A stretch of DNA of 64,000 nt, from NCBI GenBank assembly GCA_025201345.1, contig JAIXMG010000001.1, positions 1,178,001 to 1,242,000 of the forward strand. The letters run 5' to 3'. The notes below the pieces were generated by a model. That model ran no database searches. It saw only the letters and a program-made list of their open reading frames with translations, and had not been told where the DNA came from. Below are positions 34,737 to 46,529 of the stretch, piece by piece; the stretch's first letter is position 1, and every line of letters starts with the position of its first letter. A program made the position numbers and the translations under genes. Source of the DNA: Thamnidium elegans (lineage: Eukaryota; Mucoromycota; Mucoromycetes; Mucorales; Mucoraceae).

Positions 34737-35059
34737 ATGAACCAACAGGATTGTCATTTAAAAGCAGAAAAAGTATACGAAGATTGGGAACAGTGTTTAA
34801 AAACACTAGTTTCAAACAACATTCACGAAGAAACTCAAAAGACTGCAAAATTATTTACTCAGGTTGACTCTTTATCAAATACAACAAAGCTTTCTCTAGA
34901 AAAAACTGAAAAAGTTCTTGATCAATTATTGGATAAGTAAGTTTTTTTTTTTTTTGATCTATTATACATGGAAAAAATAGAAAATAAAAAAGAAAATTAG
35001 ATATTCTTGCTATTACCAAAAGTCTTTATGAAATTCATCAATTACTTGACTTACTTTAA
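34737..35059 (+). CDS. Small helical (coiled-coil) protein, unknown
   Basis: Two exons (34737-34936, 34993-35059) give 88 residues, from MNQQDCHLKAEKVYEDWEQC to KSLYEIHQLLDLL. The donor gtaagt is strong. The acceptor after the A-rich tract (ag at 34991-34992) is the only one that keeps the frame open and gives a continuous heptad pattern (LEKTEKVLDQLLDK, then KLDILAI). Size and all-helical character resemble small subunits of kinetochore or trafficking complexes, but I cannot name one. It shares a promoter with the W2-like gene. Confidence 0.6.
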
Positions 35060-35340
35060 CTTTTTTTTTAAAAAAAAAACCACTGGCCTACTGCTACTAC
35101 TACTACTACTACTTTTGACTCTTAGCTTTTTAACATGTATACCTCTTTCCCTTTTCATACTACCGACGAATTAAACCGAACCATAATTATAATTCAAACC
35201 TACCAAAATATTAACTAATCGTGACTGTTAATACTTATAAAGACGAAAATCGACTTTTATCTACAGTCCTTCTTGCTCTTGTTGACCTCTTGAGAGTTGG
35301 TCAGGTCTGGATTCGAGATTGAAGCATTGTCTAATATACT
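35060..35340. other. 3' region of the small helical gene
   Basis: Begins with a T9-A10 palindromic run (35061-35079), then a CTA triplet repeat (35091-35112). No coding sequence recognised. Confidence 0.4.
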
Positions 35341-37005
35341 CTACCAGAATACGTCTAATATTTTTTCAGCTGCGTTAACATCTCTATTCCAATACTGTAT
35401 TGCATAGTTAGAATTGGTTAAACCAAAGAGAGATTTAGATAGATAGAGAGAGAGTGTGTGTGTGTATGTGTGTGTATGACTTACCAATCTGCTTTCATTA
35501 TTCACTGGACACTGGGGACACAATTTCAGGAGATTGCTTAATAAGTACAATAAAGTTAAGAATTGCGTGTATATTTAAAATGAAAGAAATGAATACCTGA
35601 TAGCCTTCTTTCGGGACACCGGCTCGTTCTATGCAAAATATGGTTTTCTTCATCGTAGCATTTCAACGTAGATCGAGATTCGGTCATATTTCCACTTAAG
35701 CCTGATGAACGGTTTTTTTTTCTTTCTATGCTTGCAGATATACATAGGCGATACTATATTCTGCAGTCTTTGACGGCGGTGACAACACGCCACAAAAATA
35801 CGAAATTCATCAATAGTGATGATAACAGCTTTACCAGCGACAGGAATTGGCGTATTTCCCTTATAGATATCCCGAATACTTGTATCGTCGTAGGAAACAA
35901 CAGTTCTTCTAACGTTTTCATTGGATCGTAGCTGTTGTCTGAATAGCCTTTTTTTTTTTTTTTTTTTTTTGGCGCCTGAAATAACTTGAAATCCTCATCG
36001 ATTATGGTTCTTCCTAGTACAACGCGTGTAATATAGTCTTGAGCCATTTTTCGACTTGAGAACGCATAACCTTTATTTTCACGATGACTCCAGTTTTCAT
36101 AAAGCTATGGATTCTAAGTATAGTTATTTAAAAGCATAATTTATATTAGACATCAGTTATTTAGAATCTATATTATTAAAAGACTCTTACTGAGTGCGCT
36201 CGCCAGAAAAAGAATTTAAAAACTTACATTACACCTTCATTTGTAAAAAATTTCCTAGTTTATAGACAATCATAACATGCTTGAATATTGGATCCAGCTC
36301 GACTTCTTAGTTCTTTTTGTTTCAGACATTACATACCAGAACGCATTTTATAAGAGGAGCTGCTAACAGAGAAGGGATGCCGTTTTGTCATTCGCTTGTT
36401 TGTTAAATCTTCAGGGCCACAACCAACACCATGATCAATGTCGATAATTCGATCATCTTCGATAATACCAAATAGGTTTTTATAAAGAGGATACACACCG
36501 TTTTTCCAATTTGATATGTTCTTTCGAGCCTTTTGCATGTGTATTTCTTTTTTGTCTTGAGGGATAAAGTTAATTGCAGTCTCCTCAAAAAGAATGCCAT
36601 CCGTTTTCACACCAAAGCCTTTGTAATTGATTAAGACGGGCTTGAAACACTAGTCTTCCAAGTTTAGATTCAATGATGACATTTACAATAATTCTATGTC
36701 GTTGGGTAAGACGACCACAGATTGTTTTTATTTCATTCTCAAATTGTGTTTTAATTTGCAACAATTGAGTGATCGATTGCACTATATCAGTGATTTGAGG
36801 GCGAAGCTGATTAACAGAACCATTTAACATATCATGTAAATGATTGATCTGTACAACATTAGGATTTTTTTTTTTGCGCGATGGCTGTATGTATTTGTTG
36901 GACGATATCATTTATTTCTTCAATGCTTAGTCTTGGCTGATCAAGTTGGTTATTTACTTGGAGTTGCCAAATTTTGAAATGCAATAGTAATATTCTCAAA
37001 GTCCA
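35341..37005 (-). pseudogene. Fanzor-like nuclease relic with all three RuvC acidic sites in broken frames
   Basis: Read on the minus strand, an ATG at about 37005 begins a protein-like sequence that changes frame at least three times. Segment 36585-36911 is helical N-terminal sequence. Segment 36329-36610 has NGVYPLYKN followed by DDRIIDIDHG, the RuvC-I aspartate (codon near 36434-36436). A frame through about 35745-35935 has IPVAGKAVIITIDEFRIF, with the RuvC-II glutamate (near 35804-35815). Segment 35341-35550 has CPQC and YWNRDVNAAEKIL, with the RuvC-III aspartate (near 35380-35382). A CA/TG microsatellite has expanded inside the zinc-finger region, and a poly-T run (35948-35970) disrupts the middle. 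The order and spacing are those of Fanzor/TnpB nucleases, which cut DNA under RNA guidance. Stops, frameshifts and repeat expansions show it is dead. It is a different subfamily from the copy at 0.4-3.8 kb. Confidence 0.72.
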
Positions 37006-38040
37006 TCGTAACAAAGAGCACACCGTTTTTAGTGCTATTACGAGTTGAGATATCGATACTATATTTTACTGGATATTTGAATATTACAATGGACTAAGTA
37101 CTGTATTATATATTGTGGTTTATAGATGTGCTGTGATGCATAGAGACATTGTAGCGCATAAAGGTATAGTAAAGTACATGGATTCATATGATGGACAAAC
37201 AATGATGGATTATAACAGGTTAAATAGTTCTTGAACTTGTCCAAACGATTGTACAAAAAAAATATATACTGTGTATCTTTTTCTGCAAGAACTCAAACAT
37301 TAGAATCATTTTAAATTCTATTAAAATTTTTATTGTTACTATCTCTTTGATTTATAACAGTACACTTCCTAAAATCTACGCTTATAAACGTATTCACAAC
37401 CAGAATAAAGGTATTATGGCGTATTTAAGATGTGAAGGACAGGACAACCTAACTATAACGGCATTATGGCATAAATATATGTGCTAAATTACTCGTAAAA
37501 TAAATGTAATTAAAAGATGGTCCATTATGAAAACTACACTAATATGTAATACAATACCTAGTCTATTGTAATACTCAAATATCCATCAAAATTCAATATT
37601 GATATCACCGTCCATTATAGTGCCAAATATTTATATACCATGATATTCGTAAACGCTATCTCTTTCTTCTTCTTTGGGTTTCTTTGCTATACCGATGTTT
37701 TTATTTTTAGCCTCCTTTGGAACCTGATTATCTGAAAGGAATAATAACCCTTAAATAGAGCCGTTACTGTACCTTGTTGGCAGTTATTTTACATAAACAA
37801 CTCATTTTATCCCCTCCTTTTAAAGCGTAATAAAAGAAATTCGATAAAAAGAAAAAGCGAAGAGTTTTTCTTTTCTCCTTATATAAACAAAACGGTTTTC
37901 TTAGGGACCACGGCGTAAGAGTTTGTCACATCACCACTGTCTATAAAAGAAACTAAAATAAAATCAAACAGTAATGGATCAAAGTTTACGAATGATTTTA
38001 ATAAAAAGTTTATTTTATACTTGTATATGTAAATAGTAAG
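37006..38040. other. Relic-rich spacer
   Basis: Mostly AT-rich. On the minus strand a short C-terminal-like coding piece ends at a stop at 37631-37633 (NKNIGIAKKPKEEERDSVYE). Near 37749-37773 lies a copy of the repeat flank seen at about 21207-21232. The remainder is unassigned. Confidence 0.35.
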
Positions 38041-38505
38041 TTATTCTTCATCTGAAGAGAGAATGTTAACATAATCTGTATATTTTGAATCAATCGGTAC
38101 GTTTTCTTTATGTTTTGAAAACTGGCCAAAATATTCCAAGTTACTTTAAAAAGAGAAGAACAGGTTTTGTCAACACTAAAATACAGTTTTTGGATGGGAG
38201 GATACTTAAATTGTAAATGGCCTAATTTAATTTAACAGTGAGCCAATGCCCATTTAATGAATTCTGAAGAATAAAAGGCTGTACTTTCGCTTTAAGTTTT
38301 ACTAAAGCTTTGAATGGTAAGTAAGTAAATGGTTCGTCTGCAAAGGTTGAAAGGAAAGTTCGTTGTAAATACATACAGGTAAATCGTAAGCATCAGCAAC
38401 AACTAGAGCGCATTCAGGCGTCTTAAACCAGACAGACAACGTATTACATTTTGCATCTAAACCAGCCTTAATGTCTTTTTGATCACGAACTACACTCCCA
38501 TGAAA
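38041..38505 (-). pseudogene. OTU-like cysteine peptidase relic (C-terminal part)
   Basis: The minus strand gives, with one or two frame changes, a sequence with the shape of an OTU domain C-terminal half: ALVVADAYDLPVCIYNEL, then FTYLPF, then PFILQNSLNGHWLTVKL, where the His-Trp resembles the catalytic histidine site. The tail ends NILSSDEE at a stop (38041-38043). A likely acceptor lies at 38506-38507. No N-terminal part with the catalytic cysteine is present upstream. OTU-like domains often accompany transposase genes in these fungi, so this may be a transposon passenger. The assignment is tentative. Confidence 0.4.
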
Positions 38506-38646
38506 CTAAAGAGACGTCAGTTATCGACCTCAAAAAATTGCGTTGTAAAGCAAGTGGTATAGGCTATAAAAGCAAATCACTTTTTATTACTCGTTTGCAA
38601 AGCATACATCATATAACAACACACTCTCGTTCTCATCTAATACTAA

Positions 38647-39097
38647 AGCACTGATGACCAGGATAACTATTGCGTCACATGCGATAAAACATTTCCCAAT
38701 AGATATAAGTATTTATTTCATCTAACTTCTGTTCATTTTGACGAAAAACCAGAATTTTCCCAAGGGATAGATTGTGAGAGCCCTCCGAAGGGAATACTGG
38801 GACGTGCGAGATATTATAACTATTATTTGCCGGAAAATATTTCTCTTGAAACTATTATATATAATCCATTTGAATAGAATTCATGGCATCAAACCACGCA
38901 AACCACTCAAACGGTTGACAAGTTCTGGTGATCAAAATATTACCAGCCCAAATAACTACTGCGCTTCATGCAATATAACCTATTCAGATAGATCTGTTTA
39001 TGTGGTACACTTGGCTAGAATCCATAATATGGAAAAACCCAAGATTAAGCAAGATACAAATGAAATATTAGATACTCGATTGATAGAAACAAACTAG
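38647..39097 (+). pseudogene. C2H2 zinc-finger protein relic
   Basis: Three zinc-finger-like units. The first (NYCVTCDKTFPNRYKYLFHL, then TSVH) starts at about 38668 in one frame. The second is damaged (YIIHLNRIHG, one cysteine lost) and the third (NYCASCNITYSDRSVYVVHL, then ARIH) lies in the frame open from 38774 to 39097. A frameshift separates unit 1 from units 2-3, a stop stands directly before unit 1, and no start is seen. The repeated Y-C-x2-C...Y-x2-H-L-x3-H pattern shows the units arose by duplication. Probably a dead member of a multi-copy family. Confidence 0.55.
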
Positions 39098-40929
39098 TTA
39101 GAATGCGTACCAAAAATTTCAACTTTTGGACCATTTGTACTTGATAATTACCGATCATTAACAGTGTACTGAATTACTCGACTTAAAACAGTAAACTCAA
39201 TCTTTCATTGTCAATAAATAAAATGTTTTTTACTCGCATAATTACTTTTTGTAAATATTGGCTTTCCGCTTTATGAATAGTACCCTGTGACTTGACTCAC
39301 GGCTTTACAGATTAATACAAACGCTGATTTCATATCCTCCTTGTTATTATTACTTATAGCCCTATGAGAAAAGTGTCAAGTGATCTGTATGAAATGACAG
39401 AACTAAGAGGAGTATAGATAAATCTGCAATACGCCACAAGTATCATTATTGACAGTACCTTTCTTACACCCAAAAAAAAAAAAAAAAAAAAAAGAAGCAG
39501 CACCCGGTTCAAATATCAACATAAAAGAAGACCGTGACTATCCATAGAAAATAATATATTTAGACTGTCAGTAGTGATTACAGCTAAAATATGACTTTAA
39601 AAGGTCGATTAAAAACTTGTCTGTTTTTTCTTTTATTATAAAAACTTCTCTTGAGAACTCTAATAGGTTAATTGGATACTTTCTTTTTTTAGTTAATTTG
39701 CCGATATATATATACTCTATGATACTATCGCATGTACACGCGTTTCGTTGAATAGCTAAATGTTCACAAGATATATAATGACTCAAGTTATTTCCAAGGA
39801 GAAAAAAAAAAGTTATTTGAGTATACAGTTTATTCTGCAATATCAATTGATATAATCCTTTTATTATCCTAAATTATACAAATGAAATTATACTATAGAA
39901 CAAACGTGAATATTCTATACAGGTATGAAAGAAAAAAAGAAAAAGTACAATTCGGCATAAAATGGCTCTCATTCTCCTTTTTGTTAGGAGCGTTTTTTCA
40001 TATACTCCTTTTGTTGTGTAAAATAGAAATTATTATTTCTTTCGAGCTTATTTATGAATTTCAATTTTTTTAATATTGTAATTAAGATCAAAGTAATTTA
40101 AGCCTAATTATACGTTACGGTCATCATTTTAGTTACTGCTTTTTCTTCTTTTTTATATCACCAAGGATTTTTTTTCTTGCATGATGAAGGATAAACTCCC
40201 TGAGTACCTTTTTTTTTTTTTTTTTTTTTTTTAATTTGCGATGCTCTTTGATCTCGAACTACATGCATTTTTAATGCATTTTGACAAGTCATCATAATGA
40301 TGTATTTTGACAAAGAAAAAAAAACATGTATAGAAATACCATATGAAGTATGTATTAAACGATTATTATAATTTGTATAAGGGTAAATTACAATAAAAGT
40401 CCATACGGATAATAAATAAGCGTGTGCGAATATATTTTATATATCTTTTATAAGTAACCAAAGAATAAGAAAAAAAAGGGAGGGGGGTGATGCTTAAAAA
40501 ACGACCAATCTGAGGGTGTGATGCGACGATACAGAAAGAAGGAAAAAAATAATCCTCTCCCTCCTTTTTCAGGGAGTATATTTTCATTTAAGTTACCCTC
40601 TCTTCACACTTGAAGATAAAAAAAAAAAAAATGGAAAGGAGACTCGTGCTTATTTTAGACCAGAAAAATTAACACGATAGAAAAGTAAGAATGAGTTCAT
40701 TCACTTTATTTTGATGTATTTCCGCTAAACCCATTTTTATTTATTATATAAATTTATTGCAGTTTCAAGGGGAGGAAAGATAAAATAAAAATTATATTTA
40801 TTACAAAAGGAGTTGAGCTACACAAGAAAAAAAAAAGTATATATAAAAGCGAATTACTTTATTTCATTACATATATTATATATTTTTTTTCTTCTTCTTC
40901 ATCTTTATACTTTAATTTATTACAACATA
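39098..40929. other. Gene-free AT-rich DNA
   Basis: About 1.8 kb. It contains A/T runs (39472-39493, 40209-40232). Small open frames on both strands are low-complexity and unrecognised. The right end (40850-40929) has CT-rich leader and TATA-like sequence for the next gene. Confidence 0.5.
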
Positions 40930-41454
40930 ATGAAGGTATAAAAAAAAATACATTATTATAATGTGTATTAACTTCATCTTTAGCTTTCTATTATCTCTGC
41001 TCTTCTTATCGGTGCTGTTTCCTCTGTCATTGCTGAACTTGATTACTTTGACTACCCCAAGAGTGGATCGGTTTACAATTCCGGTGATAGTGTTACATTT
41101 GTTGTTGAAGACGTAACTGATGATAGCGATGATAGTATCAAAGCTTTCTTATTCACAGCTGACGGTGACTTTGTAGAAGAAATGGGTGAATGGAGAGCCG
41201 ATGAAGACTTTAGAACTCCTGAAGAAGAAGAAGCATTTGATGATGGTGATTTTATCTTCCGTTGGAGCATTGATGTAGGTGATGGAGACTACTATGCTGA
41301 AGTCTATGAAATTGAAGGTCCTTACGGAGATAATGATCATGATGATGATGTTCATCGTAGTCAAATCTTTAGAGTTGGAGCAGGCCCAGAAATTGCAGAT
41401 GAAAAGAAAATTGCTACAGAAAGTAGAAAGAAAAGATCCATCTATTCCGCATAA
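40930..41454 (+). CDS. Small secreted acidic protein
   Basis: Exon 1 is only six coding bases (40930-40935, ATG AAG). After a 48-nt intron, exon 2 (40984-41454) completes 158 residues: MKLSIISALLIGAVSSVIAE, a clear signal peptide with cleavage near residue 19. The mature part has DYPKSGSVYNSGDSVTFVVE, FLFTADGDFV and RWSIDVGDGDYYAEVYEI, a pattern like the Ig-like beta-sandwich of Kre9/KNH-type fungal cell-wall proteins (family link tentative). It is very acidic in the middle with a His/Asp cluster (NDHDDDVH) and ends basic (RKKRSIYSA). No GPI signal is seen. Probably an extracellular or wall protein. Without the tiny first exon the protein would lack its signal start. Confidence 0.8.
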
Positions 41455-41554
41455 TTTTCTTTCTTTCGTTGTTTCACCCTTTTTCTTTTGTTTACTACAT
41501 ACTCAAAGAGCGGATATACCCGCTCACAGCCTAAATTTCATCTAGTTTTTCTTA

Positions 41555-41589
<35 letters not shown>

Positions 41590-42571
41590 CATAATAATAA
41601 AATACAATCATTTTGTCTTCAAAATAAAAGAAAGTGCGGTTATTTAAGTTTAAATGATTTGATCTGCAAGATTCAAAAAAAGACGTAATTTTTGATCTCG
41701 TCAAAAAGTATAATTATAGTAAGTTTCTTTGTGTTCAGGAGGGATTTTTGTTAAACGTAATTCGACACGGGTATTTAGAGTTGTTAGCTTCAAATATATT
41801 TTTATAAATAAACAATAAAGAGATTATGTTTTCTTTTATCCCGAGATTTGTTATTTATACATAAAATGTTACTCATTTTGAGGAGCAAAAAAGTAAAACC
41901 AAATTCATGGCTTACGTACAGCTAAAACAAAATATGTATTTAATTTCATAAAGAAATGTAGTGGAGCGTCTTTTTTTATTATATATAAAACTTATTAATG
42001 TAGTTACTAGACTGACTGAGAGTTTAATAATTAAAAAAAGAAAAAAAAAAAAGACATATATACACAACGAAAAAGAAATAGTCGTTGGATGCTCATGAAT
42101 ACAATAAAGGTTTGAACAACGGATGAAATATACATCAAAATGTTTGTAGCAGTTACAGTATAACATAGTAACAATATAACGTAGTAGTTAGTTTGCGAAA
42201 CATATGTATAAAAAAAAATAGCTTAACAAAGATTAATAAACAATAAAGGAATCAAGCAATAAAGAACGAAAATAGTATGTAAGCTTCATGTTTGTTCCTT
42301 TATTCATACTTATCATGTCTCTCCTGATCATCTCACGCCTTTTTGTCTTGTTAATAAAAACAACAGTAATAATGGTTTTTTTTTTGCTCCCTTTTTTTCT
42401 TATAGCGAAAACGTCACGATCTTCAAACCCCAATATATATATAACCTCTTACTCATAATTTATTCTCTTTTATTATTATTACTCTCTTTATTTATATATT
42501 ATTACGGATTTTTTTTTTATCCAAAAACCCATTACATTCTTTACTGTTATAACCCCCATTACTCTCCTTCA
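41455..42571. other. Gene-free spacer
   Basis: Holds the 3' end of the secreted-protein gene and a poly-T tract (about 41549-41589). No supported gene. The region 42440-42570 is T/C-rich with TATA-like tatatatata, fitting a promoter for the two-TM protein gene. Confidence 0.5.
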
Positions 42572-43411
42572 ATGAAATCTGTTCGCTTCTCTTTAATAAA
42601 TAAAAAATTTGATGACCAATATACATTTGATCTTCAAGGATACGTAGGTTTTTTTTTTTTTTTTTTATGTGTGTAAAAGAAAAAACTTAACCCAGAATTT
42701 TTCAATTAGTTATCAGTTCAAGATTTTTGTTCATCATTCAAATTACTCAATCAATCAGTTTTTAAAAACCCACCACCAGGCAATAAACTGGTTTGGGTGA
42801 TTGCTGTTTGGGTATTTTGGATGATTGGTATTACTTTGAATTATCTTTTATGGATATTTACCAAGTCGTCTCATGGACTTGTAATCTTACCTTTCTTTAT
42901 GATACTGACAACGTTATTGTTTATTTGGCGACACCGAGTACTTCGACAAAGGGTATTTTATAAAACAGATACGTATTTAAATTTAATATTTATGCGTTAT
43001 ATAGTTTGAATTATCTATTCTTAGTATCTGTAATCGCATTAATGCGACAGAAAATATTCGAGGTATCAATTATAGGTTTAGTAAAAATGGATCTGATCTA
43101 TCCGATCTATCCAAGCAAGTTACTATGGTTTCCAATTCAAATTTGAAAACAGTTTATGTAAGTGTGTATGTTTTTTTGACATTTTTAATTAGTTGGCTAA
43201 TACTTTTTTTTTCTTTTTTTTTTTTTAAAAAAAAAAGTCTATTTTAATAGAATTTGATGATAGATATAATGCACTTTCTAGTCAACAATTTAACCGTTAT
43301 CCTTCTGTGGATTTTGTGACTGTACCTCTTTATGCTCACGTTAGTGAAAAAGCTTCTACAGCTTGGACATCAACTAAACAATATGATGAAAAGTTCATCA
43401 CACATCAATAA
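42572..43411 (+). CDS. Two-transmembrane protein of unknown function
   Basis: Four exons (42572-42643, 42710-42972, 43025-43157, 43238-43411) give 213 residues starting MKSVRFSLINKKFDDQYTFD. After a ~50-residue N-terminal part with LSVQDFCSSFKLLN and a Pro run, two adjacent hydrophobic helices occur (LVWVIAVWVFWMIGITLNYL and LVILPFFMILTTLLFIW), forming a hairpin. A basic stretch (RHRVLRQR) and a soluble C-terminal domain (TICNRINATENIRGINYRFS; SILIEFDDRYNALSS) follow. Exon phases agree throughout. The exon 2 donor is gtattt at 42973. The plan fits an ER or Golgi membrane protein with both termini cytosolic, but I cannot name a family. Confidence 0.75.
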
Positions 43412-43603
43412 CTCCTCTCTTTTTTTCTTACCTCCTTCTATAATTTAACTCCTCCCCCAGGTTTAATAAATAACATTCCCTTAATAAAAATTGTCTTGTT
43501 TGAAAACAAATGATAAAAAAGCTCCTATAAAAAAAAAGTGACGCTTTTAAACAAACCCCTCCCCCCTCTTTTTTTGTTTTATACATATACATTTTTTTTT
43601 ATA

Positions 43604-44116
43604 ATGGAGAAACTAAACATTGTTTCATTCAGAAATAGACCTTACCATGTCGATTGTGTTCAATGGAATGAGGACGGTCAATTAGCCTTATGTTTAGACG
43701 CACACGTTCATATTATTGTAAAAGTTTTTTTTTTCTTTAATTCATTTTTTTTCTTTTTTATTGATCGCGTTTTTTTTTTATATTAAATAGACACCATTGA
43801 TCGTGGGTCTAAATTCAAAAGAAGATAGTTATAAACATATTGGATTTTCTAAACCTGCTCCTGAGCCAGAATTAAAAGCAACAGTTATAGCAAATGGCGA
43901 TGATGTTCAAACTTCCTTTTTAAACGAAGAAGGATATCGTTGTGCCAATTGGTCTCAAACTGGGCTATCTGTTTCTCAAAGTTGTCTTTTAGTGGTTGTT
44001 ACTACGAAGCACAGAGTACTTTTGTATCAAGGTTCGACTAAAAATCCTTTAGATAATGATTGGCAACTTGTTAGTTTTCTTTGGGGGGGGGGAGGGGTTT
44101 GGTATTTTATGCTAAT

Positions 44117-44152
<36 letters not shown>

Positions 44153-46416
44153 ATGTAGTTTGTCAATATTACAGATAAAATTAAAGAAGCAGCTATCGAT
44201 CATAATTATGCAACTAAAATCAATCCTCACCATACACTATGTAAGAAGATCCCCCTTTTTTTTTATTTATGTCAGTAACCAACGCTAACTATATCTTTTT
44301 TTTTTAAAAAAAAAAACATAGATGCTCAATGGTCGAAAAAGATTATTGTAACCCCTATGGCTTCCAAACCTTGTTTACTTGCATTAACAAATAAAGCAGG
44401 CGATTTATGTTTTTGGAACCTGACCTCAACTACTGTGGAACATTTAGATACTATTACACCGCATAAATCCTTTGTTAACTTGGTCCAATGGTCCAATTGG
44501 AAAAAGGGAGTTGAACCAAATACATGTACGTATATATATATAAAAAAAGGAAACGGATTTTTTAATAAAAAGTGTAAAAAAAAAAAAAAATAGACCTCGC
44601 ATTTACTGTATCATCGAGTACAAACGGTACGGTGGCACTTTCATCGGTACTTGTAAAAATATCTGTAGACGAACACTTAATTACGACAGTAGAAGATATT
44701 TTGGTCTCTGTTATACATATGTGGTTTGAGGAAGGATCAGCAGTAACCACGTTAATTAAAGTGCAAGATGATTTTGAGCAAGAGGCGTCTCATCTTCGTA
44801 TTGCTTTATCAAAGGGTATTAATGTCTCGTTTATTTCTTTAACGGTGGATGGAAACGCAGTCCATTTAGAAAAGGAGTGGGTATCCTATTGTTTGCAACA
44901 CTCTGGGTTAGGGTTAGCTGGTGGATCTTGGTTGAGCGATTTTGATTTTAGATGCTATACGATGGAAGGAGAAGGTATGCAGTTTCATTTTAGTGCGGAA
45001 GATATGTTGGTATTGGATGAAAAGGAACAGGCGATTATTAGTACCAAGTTGGTTCAAAAGTATAAGTATCAGTGGATGGAAGAACAGGCAAAGACAGAAG
45101 AGGATGATATTATTAGTGCCTCTGATGCTCTTCCTTATATATTTGGAGCTTGTGATTCTTTAAAACATATGTATACAGCTGTTTTCTTTACGTAAGTCTC
45201 TTTCTTTTTTTTCTTTTTTGGAGAGGAATTAATGACTTGTATTTTTTTTTTTTTTTGGTGTGAAATAGAATGAGACCTACAGTAGACGTGCATTATCGTG
45301 TAGAGTCGTTGGAAGAAGCAAATTTAACATTTATATTACAAAAGCCTCGTGCATCAGAAATATACTCTTTACTTAAGGATATAGATACATATGTTAATAA
45401 TCCCAACTTCTGCAAGTATTTTTTTTTAAAAAAAAAAAAAAGACTTGAATTAACAGTTTTCACTTTATTCTAGTCTTTTTAAAACCTGTAAAAGGTTTAA
45501 TTCGTGAAATATTAGATTATTTAATTGAAGATGATAACATTTTACCTATCAAAATGTGGTATGAAAAATTGGTGGAATGTATGGCATCTGGTCCAACATT
45601 AGTGTAAGCATTCACCGTATTATGATTTTATAAACTTGAAGGTTCACCCATTTTTTTTTTTTTTTATCATGTAGTGGTAATCAAGACTTGACAAAATCAA
45701 TTTACTGTGAATCTAGTACCATCGCCAGTCGTATTATCCTTAACGCAGAACTAGAGATGAAAAACTATCGATTGATTGCATACGAATCGGAATTTACACA
45801 AATCTGTGCAGCAGCTAAAGAAAAGACCACAACACACTTTTTATTCTACATCTTTTATTTTGCGTTGCAGTTACCAGATGAAAGGTTCGGTCAGTTTAGT
45901 TCTGACGACCGAAATGTGTTGTTATTATTGTGTGATTACGCGTTATATCTCGGAATTAATCAGTTACGTGAACAGTGTATGGATATTTATATGAAATTAC
46001 AAGAAAAATGCAAGATGGATCTTTATCCTGAAATTGCCTATTGTAGCTCGCCTGATGGCCCTTTTTCTTTGGTGTCAAGAGAAAAGTGTCATGTTTGTGA
46101 TGAACCTGTATCTGCTATTGGAGATAGTAATTTAGCACAATGTGCTGCTGGTCATTTTTGGGGTAACAAAGAAAAAAAGAGAAGGGGGGGGGGGAAATAT
46201 TGATTATTAATTATTTTTTATGTGTGTAAAATAGAATTATGTAGTATTACAAGAAAAGTCTTGTATTCCCCACACACGAGAAAATGTTCTAATTGTGGTT
46301 CAAAAAGTTTACAACCGAGTAATGATAACTCTTTAACGGATATTATTTTAAATCATTGCTGTAGATGTATTTATTGTGGTGGAAGTTTATTAAAAACAAT
46401 GTACAATAAAAATTAA
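43604..46416 (+). CDS. RNA polymerase III factor TFIIIC 90-kDa-type subunit
   Basis: Nine exons (43604-43717, 43791-44069, 44159-44240, 44322-44525, 44594-45191, 45269-45415, 45457-45603, 45675-46162, 46235-46416) give 746 residues. The N-terminal half is a WD40-like propeller of the TFIIIC_delta type (VDCVQWNEDGQLALCLDAHV; CLLALTNKAGDLCFWNLTS). The C-terminus carries the characteristic zinc-binding pair of this family: CHVCDEPV...CAAGHFWG, then CSIT, CSNC and CRCIYCGG. TFIIIC binds the A and B boxes of tRNA genes and recruits TFIIIB; this subunit corresponds to human GTF3C4 and fission yeast Sfc9. The intron at 45416-45456 (41 nt) is unusually short and its acceptor (taacag) was chosen only because it keeps the frame, so about 10 residues there are uncertain. 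One 54-nt segment of exon 8 (near 45840) is hydrophobic and could be a retained intron. Confidence 0.85.
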
Positions 46417-46529
46417 TTATAAAATGTAAAAATGTGGAAATATAAAAATGTTGAAATATATGTATGTGTATGTAATGTGTTATGTTGAGATATACAGTGT
46501 TTGTTGTTTTGGAGCAGAAGAGGAAAATT

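Noticed and set aside
39495..39520. tRNA-like T-arm (cggttcaaat)
   Set aside because: No matching stems and no A box or acceptor stem upstream; it follows a poly-A run and does not fold as a tRNA.
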